From Clostridium thermopalmarium DSM 5974 (GTDB lineage Bacteria > Bacillota > Clostridia > Clostridiales > Clostridiaceae), in the NCBI RefSeq assembly GCF_002995795.1, contig NZ_PVXN01000053.1, forward strand, positions 62,001 through 126,000: a DNA stretch of 64,000 nt, read 5' to 3'. Positions within the stretch are counted from its first letter, which is position 1, and every line of letters starts with the position of its first letter. Both the position numbers and the translations under genes were made by a program. Shown here in pieces: positions 45,318 to 55,231 of this stretch. The notes beneath the pieces are model-generated. The model ran no database searches. It saw only the letters and a list, made by a program, of their open reading frames with translations, and was not told where the DNA came from.

Positions 45318-46169
45318 TTGAATATAAATCAAGCTTTAATGAAGGCATATAATATATTGAAAGCTGCTGGCATAGATACTTATATGCTGGATGCTCAATT
45401 GCTTCTTCAAAAAGTTTTAAATAAAGATAAATTATTTATAACTATAAATAGAGATTTTGAAATTAGTCTCGAAGAAGAAAAAGAATACTTTCATATGATA
45501 GAACTAAGAAAAAATAAAATGCCTGTAAAGTATATATTGGGTGAGTGCGAGTTCATGGGATTAAATTTTAATGTAAGAGAAGGAGTACTAATTCCAAGAC
45601 CTGATACGGAAATTTTAGTAGAAGAAGTTATAGAAAGAATAAAAGAAAGTAACTATAGAGAGATTTGTGATGTTTGCTGCGGTAGCGGAGTTATAGGAAT
45701 TTCTATAGGAAGACTTGTGGAAAATACTAGAGTCTACTGTTATGATATATCAGATATGGCTTGTCAGATTACCGAAGAAAATATAAATAAATTAGGAGTA
45801 CAGGACAAAGTAAATATTTTTAAAAGTGATTTATTAGATGAAGCTATAATAAAAGATAGAAAGTTTGATGCAGTAGTGTCTAATCCACCTTATATAAAGA
45901 AGGAAGTCATATCTGCTCTTATGGATGATGTTAAAAACTATGAACCTCATATTGCTTTAGACGGAGGAAAAGACGGTTTAGATTTTTATAGAAAGATAAC
46001 AGAGCAAAGCCTTCAAGTTTTAAATAAGGGAGGGCTTTTAGCTTTTGAAATAGGATATGATCAAGGAGAGGAAGTTCAAGCTATTTTAAGAGATAAAGGG
46101 TTTACGGATATTAAATGCATTAAGGATTTGGCTGGACTTAATAGGGTTGTAACAGGAATAAGAAGTTAA
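45318..46169 (+). CDS. prmC: Release factor glutamine methyltransferase
   Basis: Methylates the GGQ glutamine of release factors RF1 and RF2. 283 aa from TTG 45318, 5 nt after GGTGA; ATG 45306 is the alternative. An N-terminal helical domain is followed by the Rossmann methyltransferase, DVCCGSGVIGISI for SAM binding and SNPPYI, the NPPY motif that holds the target glutamine. It is two genes upstream of prfA, its substrate's gene. Confidence 0.95.
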   Translation: MNINQALMKAYNILKAAGIDTYMLDAQLLLQKVLNKDKLFITINRDFEISLEEEKEYFHMIELRKNKMPVKYILGECEFMGLNFNVREGVLIPRPDTEILVEEVIERIKESNYREICDVCCGSGVIGISIGRLVENTRVYCYDISDMACQITEENINKLGVQDKVNIFKSDLLDEAIIKDRKFDAVVSNPPYIKKEVISALMDDVKNYEPHIALDGGKDGLDFYRKITEQSLQVLNKGGLLAFEIGYDQGEEVQAILRDKGFTDIKCIKDLAGLNRVVTGIRS

Positions 46170-46238
46170 ATCAATAGGCATATTTATCTGTTAAGGTCAT
46201 TAGATAAAATAAAATTAATCTAGAAAGTGGTGACTATC

Positions 46239-46865
46239 ATGAAAAATATAATATTTGATGTTGATGGTACCTTATGGGATACAACGGAAGTCGTGATAAG
46301 AGCTTGGAATAAGGCGATTTCAGAAGTAGGAGGAACGTCTGCTAGAGTAACTTTTGATATAATAAGAAAAGAGTTTGGAAAGCCTGTAGATAAAATAGCA
46401 GAAGATTTATTCTATGATGTTAATGAGGAACAAAGGTGTTTTTTAATGGATAAGTGCTTTGAATATGAACATGATGCTTTAAAAGAAAATATGGATAATC
46501 TATTATTTCCAGGTGTCAAAGAAACCATTGAAAAGCTTTCAGAGAAGTGCAGCTTATTCATAGTCAGCAATTGTGAATCTGGTTATATTGAATTATTTAT
46601 GGAAAAGTCAGGGGTTGAAAAATATATTAAAGACTATGAGTGCTTCGGAGATACATTAATGTCAAAGGGAGAAAATATAAAACTCGTTATAGAAAGAAAT
46701 AATCTAGATGATGTAGTGTATGTAGGAGATACACAGGGGGATTATGAGGCAGCAACTTTTGCTGGAATTCCTTTTGTATTTGCGAAATATGGATTTGGCA
46801 GTGTTGAAAATTATGATTTTGCTATTAATAGTATAAAAGAAATGTTAGATTTATGTAAAAGGTGA
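46239..46865 (+). CDS. HAD-superfamily hydrolase, phosphoglycolate phosphatase-like
   Basis: 208 aa phosphatase of the HAD superfamily. Motif I IIFDVDGTLWDT, motif II LFIVSNCESGY, a lysine in LMSKGENI and motif III VVYVGDTQGDYEAA are all present, with a helical cap between I and II. Start ATG 46239 behind AAGTGGTGA. Substrate unknown. Lies between prmC and prfA. Confidence 0.9.
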   Translation: MKNIIFDVDGTLWDTTEVVIRAWNKAISEVGGTSARVTFDIIRKEFGKPVDKIAEDLFYDVNEEQRCFLMDKCFEYEHDALKENMDNLLFPGVKETIEKLSEKCSLFIVSNCESGYIELFMEKSGVEKYIKDYECFGDTLMSKGENIKLVIERNNLDDVVYVGDTQGDYEAATFAGIPFVFAKYGFGSVENYDFAINSIKEMLDLCKR

Positions 46866-46962
46866 TATGACGGTACACTTGATTAATTCACAATTGTCAA
46901 TCAATAATTATTTATGTTATAATAGTTAAATGTGAAAATAGAGATTACGGAGTGATATAATA

Positions 46963-48036
46963 ATGTTAGATAAATTGGAGTTTATAGAAAATAAATATGA
47001 TGAATTATCTGTAAAAATAAGTGATCCTAGTGTGATGGCTAATCAAAATGAATGGAGAAAACTTTGTAAGGAACATGCAGAGCTTGAAGTTATAGTTAAT
47101 AAGTATAGAGAGTATAAGAAAATATTAGAAGATTTAGAAGCTAACAAAGAAATGTTAGCAGAGGAAAGCGACAAAGAGATGAAAGAGATGATCCAGGAGG
47201 AGATAAAATCTCTTGAAGAAGCTAAAAAAGATAAAGAAGAAGATTTAAAAATAGCGCTTCTTCCAAAGGATCCTAATGATGACAAGAACGTATTTATAGA
47301 AATAAGGGCTGGTGCTGGCGGTGAAGAAGCTGCCTTATTTGCATCTAATCTTTTTAGAATGTATACAAGATACGCTGAGCGTCATGGATGGAAAGCAGAA
47401 TTTATGAGTTCAAATGAAACTGATATTGGTGGATTTAAAGAAGTTGTATTTATGTTAAAGGGCCATGGAGCATACAGCAAGATGAAATTTGAAAGTGGAG
47501 TTCACAGAGTTCAAAGAGTTCCAGACACAGAATCAAGCGGAAGAATTCATACATCTACAGCAACTGTTGCTGTACTTCCAGAAGTTGATGATGTTGAGAT
47601 AGAAATAGACCCTAACGATTTAAGAATAGATGTATTCAGAGCCTCAGGTAATGGTGGACAGTGCGTTAACACTACAGACTCGGCTGTAAGAATAACACAT
47701 ATTCCAACAGGAATGGTAGTTTCTTGCCAAGATGAAAAGTCTCAGCTAAAAAATAAGGAAAAGGCTTTAAAAATATTAAAAGCTAGACTTTACGAAAAAG
47801 CAGAGCAGGAGAGAAATGCAGCTATTTCTGCAGATAGAAAGAACCAAGTTGGTAGTGGAGATAGAAGTGAAAGAATAAGAACTTATAACTATCCACAAGG
47901 AAGAGTTACAGACCACAGAATAGGAGTTACTGTATACAAACTAGATGCCTTTTTAGATGGAGAAATGGATGAAATAATAGATGCGCTAGTAACAGCAGAA
48001 CAAGCTGAAAAAATGAAGAACATGGGGAATGAATAA
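46963..48036 (+). CDS. prfA: Peptide chain release factor 1
   Basis: Reads UAA and UAG stop codons and releases the peptide. 357 aa. RVPDTE holds the P-x-T stop-codon motif, and [19 protein letters not shown] the GGQ catalytic motif (Cys rather than His after GGQ, which I recall from other clostridia). GGAGTGAT precedes ATG 46963. prmC upstream modifies the GGQ glutamine. Confidence 0.97.
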   Translation: MLDKLEFIENKYDELSVKISDPSVMANQNEWRKLCKEHAELEVIVNKYREYKKILEDLEANKEMLAEESDKEMKEMIQEEIKSLEEAKKDKEEDLKIALLPKDPNDDKNVFIEIRAGAGGEEAALFASNLFRMYTRYAERHGWKAEFMSSNETDIGGFKEVVFMLKGHGAYSKMKFESGVHRVQRVPDTESSGRIHTSTATVAVLPEVDDVEIEIDPNDLRIDVFRASGNGGQCVNTTDSAVRITHIPTGMVVSCQDEKSQLKNKEKALKILKARLYEKAEQERNAAISADRKNQVGSGDRSERIRTYNYPQGRVTDHRIGVTVYKLDAFLDGEMDEIIDALVTAEQAEKMKNMGNE

Positions 48037-48067
48037 TTAGAATATTAATAATTATAGAGGTGCAGTT

Positions 48068-48643
48068 ATGAATATAAATAAAGCCATTAGAAAGCAGAAA
48101 AAATCTATTAAAAGATTTATGCTGTCTATGGGCTTTATTTTTATTTTGCTTCCAACTGTTGCATATGTTTCTAAAATATCCTCTTGGTTTTTAATTATAT
48201 ATTTAATATTAATAGAAATTTTTATAATTGTTGCCATATTAATCAGACTTAATAGAGAAACTTTAAAATTTGAATATGGAAGTAGGTTGAAGATTCAAAA
48301 CGGTATTCTAGGAGAGGGTTACAGTATAGACTGCAATAAAGTAAAAGCAGTACACTCTATAAATAGAGGAAAAGCATTAGAAATAATAGTCATATTAAAA
48401 TCAAGATTTAGAAATAAAAACATAAAGAAAGTAGATAGTAATTTTTTAAAGGATAATAACTGGGCTAATATATATTTTAACGATACAAAAGAAAACAGTA
48501 AAACAGAATATTACTATATAATAATAGACAAAGGTGGATATATTAAATATAAGTTTTTAGACTTATTATATAGAAACTGCATAAAAGCGGATTTTACAGA
48601 AGAGGCTATAAAAAGAATAAAAGAATATAGAATTAAAGAATAA
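48068..48643 (+). CDS. Hypothetical membrane protein
   Basis: 191 aa, not recognised. Basic N-terminus, two close membrane helices (about residues 16-33 and 40-60), then a beta-rich cytosolic part with LKIQNGILGEGYSIDCNKVKAVHS, reminiscent of PH-like (YdbT/DUF304) domains but not diagnostic. AGAGGTG precedes ATG. It lies 31 nt after prfA and before the ZIP transporter. Confidence 0.7.
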   Translation: MNINKAIRKQKKSIKRFMLSMGFIFILLPTVAYVSKISSWFLIIYLILIEIFIIVAILIRLNRETLKFEYGSRLKIQNGILGEGYSIDCNKVKAVHSINRGKALEIIVILKSRFRNKNIKKVDSNFLKDNNWANIYFNDTKENSKTEYYYIIIDKGGYIKYKFLDLLYRNCIKADFTEEAIKRIKEYRIKE

Positions 48644-48644
48644 A

Positions 48645-48683
48645 CTCCCCATTTCTGAAATAGTATAAATTAGAAATGGGGGG
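48645..48683 (+). promoter_or_regulatory. Hairpin covering the ribosome binding site of the ZIP transporter gene
   Basis: CCCCATTTCT (48647-48656) pairs with AGAAATGGGG (48672-48681), extendable to 12 pairs, with a 15-nt loop. The right arm contains all of GGGGGG (48678-48683), the ribosome binding site for TTG 48691. When folded, the site is blocked. Only a weak T run follows, so both terminator and translational switch are possible. Confidence 0.6.
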
Positions 48684-48690
48684 ATTTATT

Positions 48691-49422
48691 TTGGATAGAC
48701 AAGTTATTTTAATAGTCACCTTTGCTAGTTTACTTTCATTGGCAGGAACAATGATTGGCGCATCTATAGGTATAATAATAAGAACACCTTCTAAGAAGGT
48801 AATAGGCGCTATAAATGGTCTTGCATCAGGGCTTATGCTTTCTATAATTATGCTCGACTTAATTCCAGAGGCTGTAGAGAAAATAAACTTTTTTAATACT
48901 ATTACTTTTTCTATAATTGGGATTTTTATTATTATGTTAATTGATATGCTCAGTGGGAATGAAGGGAGGTTCTTTAGTGATACGCATACTAAAGCTGCAT
49001 TTATGGCTGCATTAGGCCTTATGCTTCATAATTTTCCTGAGGGGATTATTATGGGAGCTGGTTTTTTAGCCAACGCCAGCCTTGGAATTAAGATGAGCAT
49101 ACTAATAGCCATTCATGATATACCTGAAGGAATAGCAGTTTCGGCTCCTCTTATGGTATCTAGAGTAAAGATATCAAGAATATTAAATTATGCATTTATA
49201 ACGGCATTTCCTACTTTAATTGGAGCAGGTGTTGGAATGTACATAGGTAATATCTCAAATATAGTTTTAGGGGAGTGTTTAGCCATAGCTTCTGGAATAA
49301 TGCTCTACGTAGTTTTTGGACAAATGCTTCCAGAATCTCTAAGGTTATGGGATGGTAAAACTGCAACTTTTAGTATATTATTAGGGCTAATATTAGGACT
49401 TGTAATTACTAATATGTTGTAA
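48691..49422 (+). CDS. ZIP-family divalent metal transporter
   Basis: Imports Zn2+ or another divalent metal. 243 aa from TTG 48691, 7 nt after GGGGGG. About eight membrane helices; LMLHNFPEGIIMGAGF and AIHDIPEGIAVSAP in helices IV and V are the metal-binding HNxPEG and HxxPEG motifs of bacterial ZupT-like members. Its ribosome binding site is buried in a hairpin. Metal specificity cannot be read from the sequence. Confidence 0.92.
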   Translation: MDRQVILIVTFASLLSLAGTMIGASIGIIIRTPSKKVIGAINGLASGLMLSIIMLDLIPEAVEKINFFNTITFSIIGIFIIMLIDMLSGNEGRFFSDTHTKAAFMAALGLMLHNFPEGIIMGAGFLANASLGIKMSILIAIHDIPEGIAVSAPLMVSRVKISRILNYAFITAFPTLIGAGVGMYIGNISNIVLGECLAIASGIMLYVVFGQMLPESLRLWDGKTATFSILLGLILGLVITNML

Positions 49423-49493
49423 TAAAATAATCGGTAAGTAAACATCTCAAATTTATGGTTTGTTAAAAATTTAAAGTAAAGAAGTGAAGATAC

Positions 49494-50549
49494 ATGGATA
49501 CAAGAGTTGAATATTTAGATAGTAATATGCCGAATAATGAAATAATAAAAAAAGCAGGGGAAGTTATAAGAGAGGGTGGACTTGTAGCTTTTCCTACGGA
49601 AACTGTATATGGACTTGGAGCAAATGCCTTAGATGAAGAAGCGGTAAAAAAGATTTTTATTGCTAAGGGAAGACCACAAGATAATCCTCTTATTGTGCAT
49701 GTAGCAAGTACTGAAATCGATGATTTAGTAGAAGAAATTCCAGATATTGCAAGAAAATTGATGGATAAGTTTTGGCCAGGGCCCTTAACATTGATAATGA
49801 AAAAGTCTTCTAAAATTCCTTATGTAACAAGTGCAGGACTTGATACTATAGGAATTAGAATGCCTTCAAATGCTGTGGCTAACAAACTCATTAAAGAATC
49901 TGGAGTTCCTATAGCAGCCCCTTCAGCTAATATATCTGGAAAGCCTAGTCCAACCAACATAGAAAGATGCATAGAAGATTTGCTGGGAAAAGTTGACTAC
50001 ATAATAGGTGGGGAGGTATGCAATGTAGGGTTGGAATCTACTATTGTAGACTGCACTGTTGAACCTCCTTGTGTGTTAAGACCAGGTGGTGTTACTCTGG
50101 AGATGCTTAAAGAAATTCATAAAGATATATATATAGACCCTGCCATTATGAAAAAGCCTGAAGGAGATTTTAGACCAAAAGCTCCAGGAATGAAGTATAG
50201 GCATTATGCACCAAAAGCTCCAGTAAAAATTATTAGCGGTAATTTACAAAAAACTATTGCAAAAATTAACGAAATGGTGCAAAATTATATGGATACAGGT
50301 AAAACAGTTGGAATTATGGCAACTGATGAAAGCATAAAAAATTATCCTAAAGGCATAGTTAAGTCCTTAGGAAGCAGAAAAGATTTAAGAAACATAGGTA
50401 AAAACTTGTTTAAAACCTTAAGAGAATTTGATGATGAAAATGTAGATATAATATTATCAGAGGCTTTTGAAGAAAAAGGTATAGGTATTGCTGTTATGAA
50501 CAGACTAAAAAAGTCAGCTGGTTTTGATATAACTTATATTAATGATTAA
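49494..50549 (+). CDS. Threonylcarbamoyl-AMP synthase (Sua5/YwlC)
   Basis: Makes threonylcarbamoyl-AMP for the t6A37 modification of tRNA. 351 aa: a YrdC/Sua5 catalytic domain (VAFPTETVYGLGANA, SANISGKPSP, residues about 15-205) and a C-terminal Sua5 domain (APGMKYRHYAPKAP onward). The long form is usual in firmicutes. The next gene is the low-molecular-weight phosphatase, a conserved pair. Confidence 0.95.
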   Translation: MDTRVEYLDSNMPNNEIIKKAGEVIREGGLVAFPTETVYGLGANALDEEAVKKIFIAKGRPQDNPLIVHVASTEIDDLVEEIPDIARKLMDKFWPGPLTLIMKKSSKIPYVTSAGLDTIGIRMPSNAVANKLIKESGVPIAAPSANISGKPSPTNIERCIEDLLGKVDYIIGGEVCNVGLESTIVDCTVEPPCVLRPGGVTLEMLKEIHKDIYIDPAIMKKPEGDFRPKAPGMKYRHYAPKAPVKIISGNLQKTIAKINEMVQNYMDTGKTVGIMATDESIKNYPKGIVKSLGSRKDLRNIGKNLFKTLREFDDENVDIILSEAFEEKGIGIAVMNRLKKSAGFDITYIND

Positions 50550-50560
50550 CGGAGGACAGT

Positions 50561-51004
50561 ATGAAGATTTTATTTGTTTGCACAGGAAATACATGTAGAA
50601 GTTGTATGGCTGAAGCTATATTCAATAATATATCTGATATAGAAGATGTAGAAGCATATTCTGCTGGAATTTCTATTGTACCTGGCAGCAAAACATCTAG
50701 AAATACTGCTATACTTGTGAAGGAAAAACTTGGGGTAGACATTAGTGAAAGAAATGCTGTTCAATTAACAGAAGAGCTTTTAAGGGAAAGTGATCTTATT
50801 TTGACTATGACTTACTATATGAAAGAAATGATATCAAAAGCCTTTTCAGAGTATAAAAATAAGGTATATTCTTTAAATGAATATATAGGATTAAAAGATG
50901 ATGTATTAGATCCTTATGGCGGTGATATGGAAACATATAAGGCTACATTTGATGTTTTAAGCAAAAGTGTAGAATTATTGTTGCATAAATTAAAAGGAAG
51001 ATAG
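50561..51004 (+). CDS. Low-molecular-weight protein phosphatase (YwlE-like)
   Basis: 147 aa. Active-site loop VCTGNTCRSCMAEAI (C-x5-R) near residue 7-13, general acid in DPYGGDMETY. In Bacillus the YwlE member of this family removes phosphate from arginine, and the Thr in the loop (CTGNTCR) is the residue associated with arginine preference, so arginine phosphatase activity is plausible. GGAGG precedes ATG 50561. Confidence 0.9.
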   Translation: MKILFVCTGNTCRSCMAEAIFNNISDIEDVEAYSAGISIVPGSKTSRNTAILVKEKLGVDISERNAVQLTEELLRESDLILTMTYYMKEMISKAFSEYKNKVYSLNEYIGLKDDVLDPYGGDMETYKATFDVLSKSVELLLHKLKGR

Positions 51005-51034
51005 TGGCAAATGCCACAAGTATCTTCTTTTTTT
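50997..51034 (+). terminator. Hairpin with T run between the phosphatase gene and rpiB
   Basis: GAAGATA-GTGGCA pairs with TGCCAC-(AAG)-TATCTTC, with a 3-nt bulge, then a run of T. It begins inside the last codons of the phosphatase gene and may attenuate read-through into rpiB and upp. Confidence 0.65.
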
Positions 51035-51063
51035 GTATAAAATATAATTTAGGAGGAAACATT

Positions 51064-51513
51064 ATGAAGATAGCTATAGGATGCGATCATGGTGGATTTA
51101 AACTAAAAAATGCGGTTATTGAACACCTACAAAAAAAGGGGCTAGAAGTTAAGGATTTTGGAACATATACAGAGGAATCTTGTGACTATCCTGAATTTGC
51201 TCAGAAGGTAGCAGAGGAAGTTGTATCTGGAAACTATGAATTTGGCATACTTATATGTGGAACAGGAATAGGAATAAGTATAGCAGCTAATAAGGTTCCA
51301 GGAGCAAGGGCCGCTTTATGTCATGATACATTTAGTGCTCATGCAACTCGTGAGCATAATAATGCAAATATATTAGCTATGGGAGAGAGAGTTATAGGTG
51401 TAGGTCTTGCTTTAGATATAGTTGATACTTTTTTAGGAACAGAATTTGAAGGTGGAAGACACCAAAGAAGAATTGATAAAATTAAAGAAATAGAAAAAAA
51501 GTATTATAAATAG
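51064..51513 (+). CDS. rpiB: Ribose-5-phosphate isomerase B
   Basis: Interconverts ribose 5-phosphate and ribulose 5-phosphate. 149 aa from ATG 51064 behind AGGAGGA; upstream in-frame codons belong to the terminator region. MKIAIGCDHGGFKLKNAV, GTGIGISIAANKVPGARAALC (Cys is not the base-site but lies near it) and EHNNANILAMGERVIG are diagnostic of the RpiB/LacAB family. Just ahead of upp. Confidence 0.96.
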   Translation: MKIAIGCDHGGFKLKNAVIEHLQKKGLEVKDFGTYTEESCDYPEFAQKVAEEVVSGNYEFGILICGTGIGISIAANKVPGARAALCHDTFSAHATREHNNANILAMGERVIGVGLALDIVDTFLGTEFEGGRHQRRIDKIKEIEKKYYK

Positions 51514-51548
51514 AACAAAATATATAAGTTTGGTAGGAGGAATTTTTT

Positions 51549-52178
51549 ATGGGTAAGATAACACAAATTGCACATCCTTTGATATTACATAAATTATCTA
51601 TAATAAGAAATAAAGAAACAGGTGCTAAGGATTTTAGAGAACTTGTAGAAGAAATAGCTATGCTTATGGCATATGAGGTTACACGAGATTTTCCATTAGA
51701 AGAAGTGGAAATAGAAACACCTATATGCAAAACAAAGGCTAAGATGCTTTCAGGAAAAAAAGTTGCAATAGTGCCAATACTAAGAGCTGGCCTTGGAATG
51801 GTAGATGGAATGTTAAAGCTTATACCAGCAGCTAAGGTTGGCCATATAGGATTATACAGAGATGAAGAAACGTTAAAACCTGTAGAATACTTCTGCAAGA
51901 TGCCTCAAGATATAAGTGAAAGAGAAATTATAGTTACAGATCCAATGCTTGCAACAGGTGGATCAGCTATAGATGCCATTAATGCTCTAAAGAAAAGAGG
52001 AGCTAAAAATATAAGATTGATGTGTCTTGTAGCATCACCAGATGGAATTAAGGCTGTAATGGATGCTCATCCAGATATAGATATATATACAGCAGCTATA
52101 GATGAAAAATTAAATGAGCATGGATATATAGTACCAGGCCTTGGAGATGCAGGAGATAGACTTTTTGGAACTAAATAA
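51549..52178 (+). CDS. upp: Uracil phosphoribosyltransferase
   Basis: Salvages uracil to UMP with PRPP. 209 aa. [23 protein letters not shown] opens the protein; [16 protein letters not shown] is the PRPP-binding motif and [17 protein letters not shown] the uracil-binding C-terminus. AGGAGGA precedes ATG. Ends at a terminator. Confidence 0.97.
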   Translation: MGKITQIAHPLILHKLSIIRNKETGAKDFRELVEEIAMLMAYEVTRDFPLEEVEIETPICKTKAKMLSGKKVAIVPILRAGLGMVDGMLKLIPAAKVGHIGLYRDEETLKPVEYFCKMPQDISEREIIVTDPMLATGGSAIDAINALKKRGAKNIRLMCLVASPDGIKAVMDAHPDIDIYTAAIDEKLNEHGYIVPGLGDAGDRLFGTK

Positions 52179-52186
52179 TATATAAT

Positions 52187-52232
52187 AAAAAAGCTAAGTT
52201 GCAATTAATTTATTGTAATTTAGCTTTTTTTT
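52187..52232 (+). terminator. Terminator after upp
   Basis: AAAAAGCTAAGTTGCAAT pairs imperfectly with ATTGTAATTTAGCTTTTT, followed by T run. Confidence 0.8.
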
Positions 52233-52384
52233 AATTTAAAATAAGTATATTATATTAAAACTAAGATTCTACAAAAAGATATTCTTTATCTAAAGTTTTT
52301 TATTAAATCTTTCAATTATTTCTTTTATGGTATAGAATAATATAGAATAGAACTGTTATACGTTTTTAGGAGTGAAAATAAGAT

Positions 52385-52873
52385 ATGGATAGAATAGACA
52401 AACATAACTATTATTTAGATATTTGTGAGACTATATTAGAAAGAGGAACTTGTATTAGACGTAATTTTGGAGCAATAATTGTAAAGAATGATGAAATTAT
52501 ATCATCAGGTTATTCAGGAGCTCCAAGAGGAAGAAAAAATTGTTCTGATTTAGGATATTGTAGAAGAGAGGAGTTAAAAGTCGAGAGAGGAACTAGGTAT
52601 GAGCTTTGCAGGTCGGTTCATGCGGAACAAAATGCAATTATATCTGCAAGAAGACAGGATATGATAGGGGCTACATTATATTTAGTGGGAAAAGAAATGA
52701 CAAATGGCGAATTGGTAAAAAATGCATCGCCATGCTCTTTGTGCAAAAGATTTGTAATAAATGCTGGTATAGCTAGGGTCATTATACGAGACACAAATAA
52801 GGATTTTAGAATAATAGATGTTCAAGAGTGGATAGATAATGATGATTCATTAAAAGGGGATGGATCATACTAA
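52385..52873 (+). CDS. Deoxycytidylate deaminase family protein (ComEB-like)
   Basis: Zinc enzyme converting dCMP to dUMP, feeding thymidylate synthesis. 162 aa. Zinc site SVHAEQNAI (His, catalytic Glu) and SPCSLCKRFVINAG (two Cys); SGYSGAPRGRKNC is the substrate loop. TAGGAGTG precedes ATG 52385. Next to tagO/wecA-like and wecB, as in other clostridia. Confidence 0.93.
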   Translation: MDRIDKHNYYLDICETILERGTCIRRNFGAIIVKNDEIISSGYSGAPRGRKNCSDLGYCRREELKVERGTRYELCRSVHAEQNAIISARRQDMIGATLYLVGKEMTNGELVKNASPCSLCKRFVINAGIARVIIRDTNKDFRIIDVQEWIDNDDSLKGDGSY

Positions 52874-52891
52874 CAAAAGGAAGGTTAAAAA

Positions 52892-53926
52892 ATGGGTATG
52901 AATAGTATAAAAGTTTTGACCATGATTTCAGTGCTGATATCATTTTTATTAACACCTTTTATTAAAAAATTTGCCTTTTATATAAAAGCATTGGATATAC
53001 CTAAAGATAAAAGAAAGATACATAAAGAGCCTATACCTTTGCTTGGGGGTATTGCTATATATATATCTTTTCTACTCACAATAATTTTAAAAGAAGGGTA
53101 TTTAAACAAATCAGAAAGGGGTATTTTAATAGGAGCAACAATAATTGTAATTGGTGGCTTAATTGATGATCTGAAGGATTTAAAGCCTTGGATGAAACTT
53201 GCATTTCAATTGGCTGCCTCCATAGTTCTTGTAATATTTGAAGTTCACATAATTCGTGTAACAAATCCCTTTCCTACAGGAAGTTCATATATAAATTTAG
53301 GATATTGGTCCATACCTATAACTATATTATGGGTAGTTGGAATTACAAATGCTTTAAATTTAATAGATGGCGTAGATGGACTTGCAGCAGGAGTAGCGTT
53401 TATATGTTCCTTTACAATTTTTATTATAGCGGTTATAAATAGTAGAAGGGAAGCGGCACTTTTGACAGCAATCTTGAGTGGAGCTATATTTGGTTTTTTA
53501 CCATATAACTTCAATCCAGCATCAATATTTATGGGAGATACAGGAGCACAGTTATTAGGGTTTTTATTAGCAGCTATATCCTTAGAAGGAACTATAAAGT
53601 CAGCTACTACCTTTGCAATAGCTGTACCAATTTTAGCTTTTGGCTTGCCTATATATGACACTTTATTTGCCATGATTAGAAGAAAGGTAAATGGGAAACC
53701 TATAATGCAGGCAGATAGAGGACATTTGCATCATAGGCTTTTAGACATGGGATTAAGTCAAAAGCAAGTAGTAATAATAATGTATCTAATTAGTGCAATA
53801 TTAGGTGGGATTTCAATAATTGCAATGCAGATTAGTACACCAAGATCTTATTTTTTACTCACAGCAGTGGTGATAGTTATTGCATTAATTGCTTGGAAAT
53901 TAGGATTTTTTAAACATAATGAATAG
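52892..53926 (+). CDS. Undecaprenyl-phosphate N-acetylaminosugar-1-phosphate transferase (TagO/WecA-like)
   Basis: Membrane enzyme that starts wall polymer synthesis by moving GlcNAc-1-phosphate to undecaprenyl phosphate. 344 aa, about ten helices. HKEPIPLLGGIAIY, GGLIDDLKDLKPWMK (Asp pair), NALNLIDGVDGLAAGV and MGDTGAQLLGF are the MraY/WecA metal and substrate motifs, and RGHLHHRLLDMG is the cytosolic HxHH-type loop. Followed by wecB, whose product uses the related UDP-sugar. Confidence 0.93.
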   Translation: MGMNSIKVLTMISVLISFLLTPFIKKFAFYIKALDIPKDKRKIHKEPIPLLGGIAIYISFLLTIILKEGYLNKSERGILIGATIIVIGGLIDDLKDLKPWMKLAFQLAASIVLVIFEVHIIRVTNPFPTGSSYINLGYWSIPITILWVVGITNALNLIDGVDGLAAGVAFICSFTIFIIAVINSRREAALLTAILSGAIFGFLPYNFNPASIFMGDTGAQLLGFLLAAISLEGTIKSATTFAIAVPILAFGLPIYDTLFAMIRRKVNGKPIMQADRGHLHHRLLDMGLSQKQVVIIMYLISAILGGISIIAMQISTPRSYFLLTAVVIVIALIAWKLGFFKHNE

Positions 53927-53995
53927 GATATGTTTAAAAATTCGAGAGCTGATATTTATTTTAAGCATAATCAAAAGTAAATAGGGAGTGAAAAC

Positions 53996-55117
53996 GTGAG
54001 AAAAATAAAGGTAATGAGCGTTTTTGGAACTCGTCCAGAGGCAATAAAAATGGCTCCATTGGTTAAAGAATTAGAAAAGAGCAATCAAATTGAATCAGTA
54101 GTATGTGTTACAGCACAACACAGAGAGATGTTAGACCAGGTTCTAACTCTTTTTGATATAAAACCCAACTATGACTTAAATATAATGAAGGAAAAGCAGA
54201 GTTTAAGTGGCATTACAACAAATGTGCTTCGAAACTTAGAATGCATATTAAGTAAGGAACAGCCAGATATAGTTCTGGTTCATGGAGATACCACAACCAC
54301 ATTTGCAGCTTCACTTGCAGCCTTTTACAATAAAATAAAAGTTGGACATATAGAAGCTGGGCTTAGAACATATAATAAATATTTTCCTTTTCCAGAGGAA
54401 ATGAATAGAAAACTTACAGGGGCTATAGCTGACTTTCATTTTGCGCCAACAGCTAGGAATAAGAATAATTTAATTAAAGAAGGAGTATCAGAAGATAAAA
54501 TATTTATAACTGGAAACACAGTTATAGATGCTATGAACTATACCATAAAAGAAAATTACACTTTTGATAATCAACAATTAAATGAAATTGATTTTAACAA
54601 AAGAATTATAATGGTCACTGCTCATAGAAGGGAAAATTGGGGAAGCGGAATAGAAAATATATGTAAGGCTTTGCTAAAATTGAAAAAAAGCAATGAAGAT
54701 ATAGAAATCATATATTTAGTACATTTGAATCCTGTTGTAAAGGAAACAGTATATAAGTATTTAGAAGGAGTAGAAGGAATACATCTTTTATCACCCTTGG
54801 ATACTAGAGATACTCATAATCTAATGAAAAAATGCTATTTCATAATGACGGATTCTGGAGGAATACAAGAAGAAGCTCCTCATCTTGGAAAACCTGTTTT
54901 AGTTTTAAGGGATGTAACTGAAAGAATAGAAGCCGTAGAGGCAGGTACTGTAAAAGTGGTAGGAACTAATGTTGAAAATATAGTAGACTGCGCTAATATT
55001 TTATTAAATAATGAAGAAGAATATTATAGGATGAGCAAAGCAGTAAATCCATATGGTGACGGAAAAGCTTCAAATCGAATAGTAGAAGCTATATTGAAGC
55101 ATATGAATAATATGTAA
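53996..55117 (+). CDS. wecB: UDP-N-acetylglucosamine 2-epimerase (non-hydrolysing)
   Basis: Converts UDP-GlcNAc to UDP-ManNAc for wall polymers. 373 aa from GTG 53996 after GGGAGTG. VMSVFGTRPEAIKMAPLV, VHGDTTTTFAASL, HIEAGLRT and MTDSGGIQEEAPHLGKPVLVLRDVTERIE are the family motifs. Natural partner of the TagO/WecA-like enzyme upstream; together they support teichoic acid or a related polymer. Confidence 0.96.
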   Translation: MRKIKVMSVFGTRPEAIKMAPLVKELEKSNQIESVVCVTAQHREMLDQVLTLFDIKPNYDLNIMKEKQSLSGITTNVLRNLECILSKEQPDIVLVHGDTTTTFAASLAAFYNKIKVGHIEAGLRTYNKYFPFPEEMNRKLTGAIADFHFAPTARNKNNLIKEGVSEDKIFITGNTVIDAMNYTIKENYTFDNQQLNEIDFNKRIIMVTAHRRENWGSGIENICKALLKLKKSNEDIEIIYLVHLNPVVKETVYKYLEGVEGIHLLSPLDTRDTHNLMKKCYFIMTDSGGIQEEAPHLGKPVLVLRDVTERIEAVEAGTVKVVGTNVENIVDCANILLNNEEEYYRMSKAVNPYGDGKASNRIVEAILKHMNNM

Positions 55118-55231
55118 AAAATAATCAAAAATGTTTGTATATGGCCGAATTAATTGAGAAGTTTTTAACAAGGTTAGATACGAATTTTTTATACGGCAAA
55201 GCTGAGAGGAAAGTTAGATATGGTTTTATGA

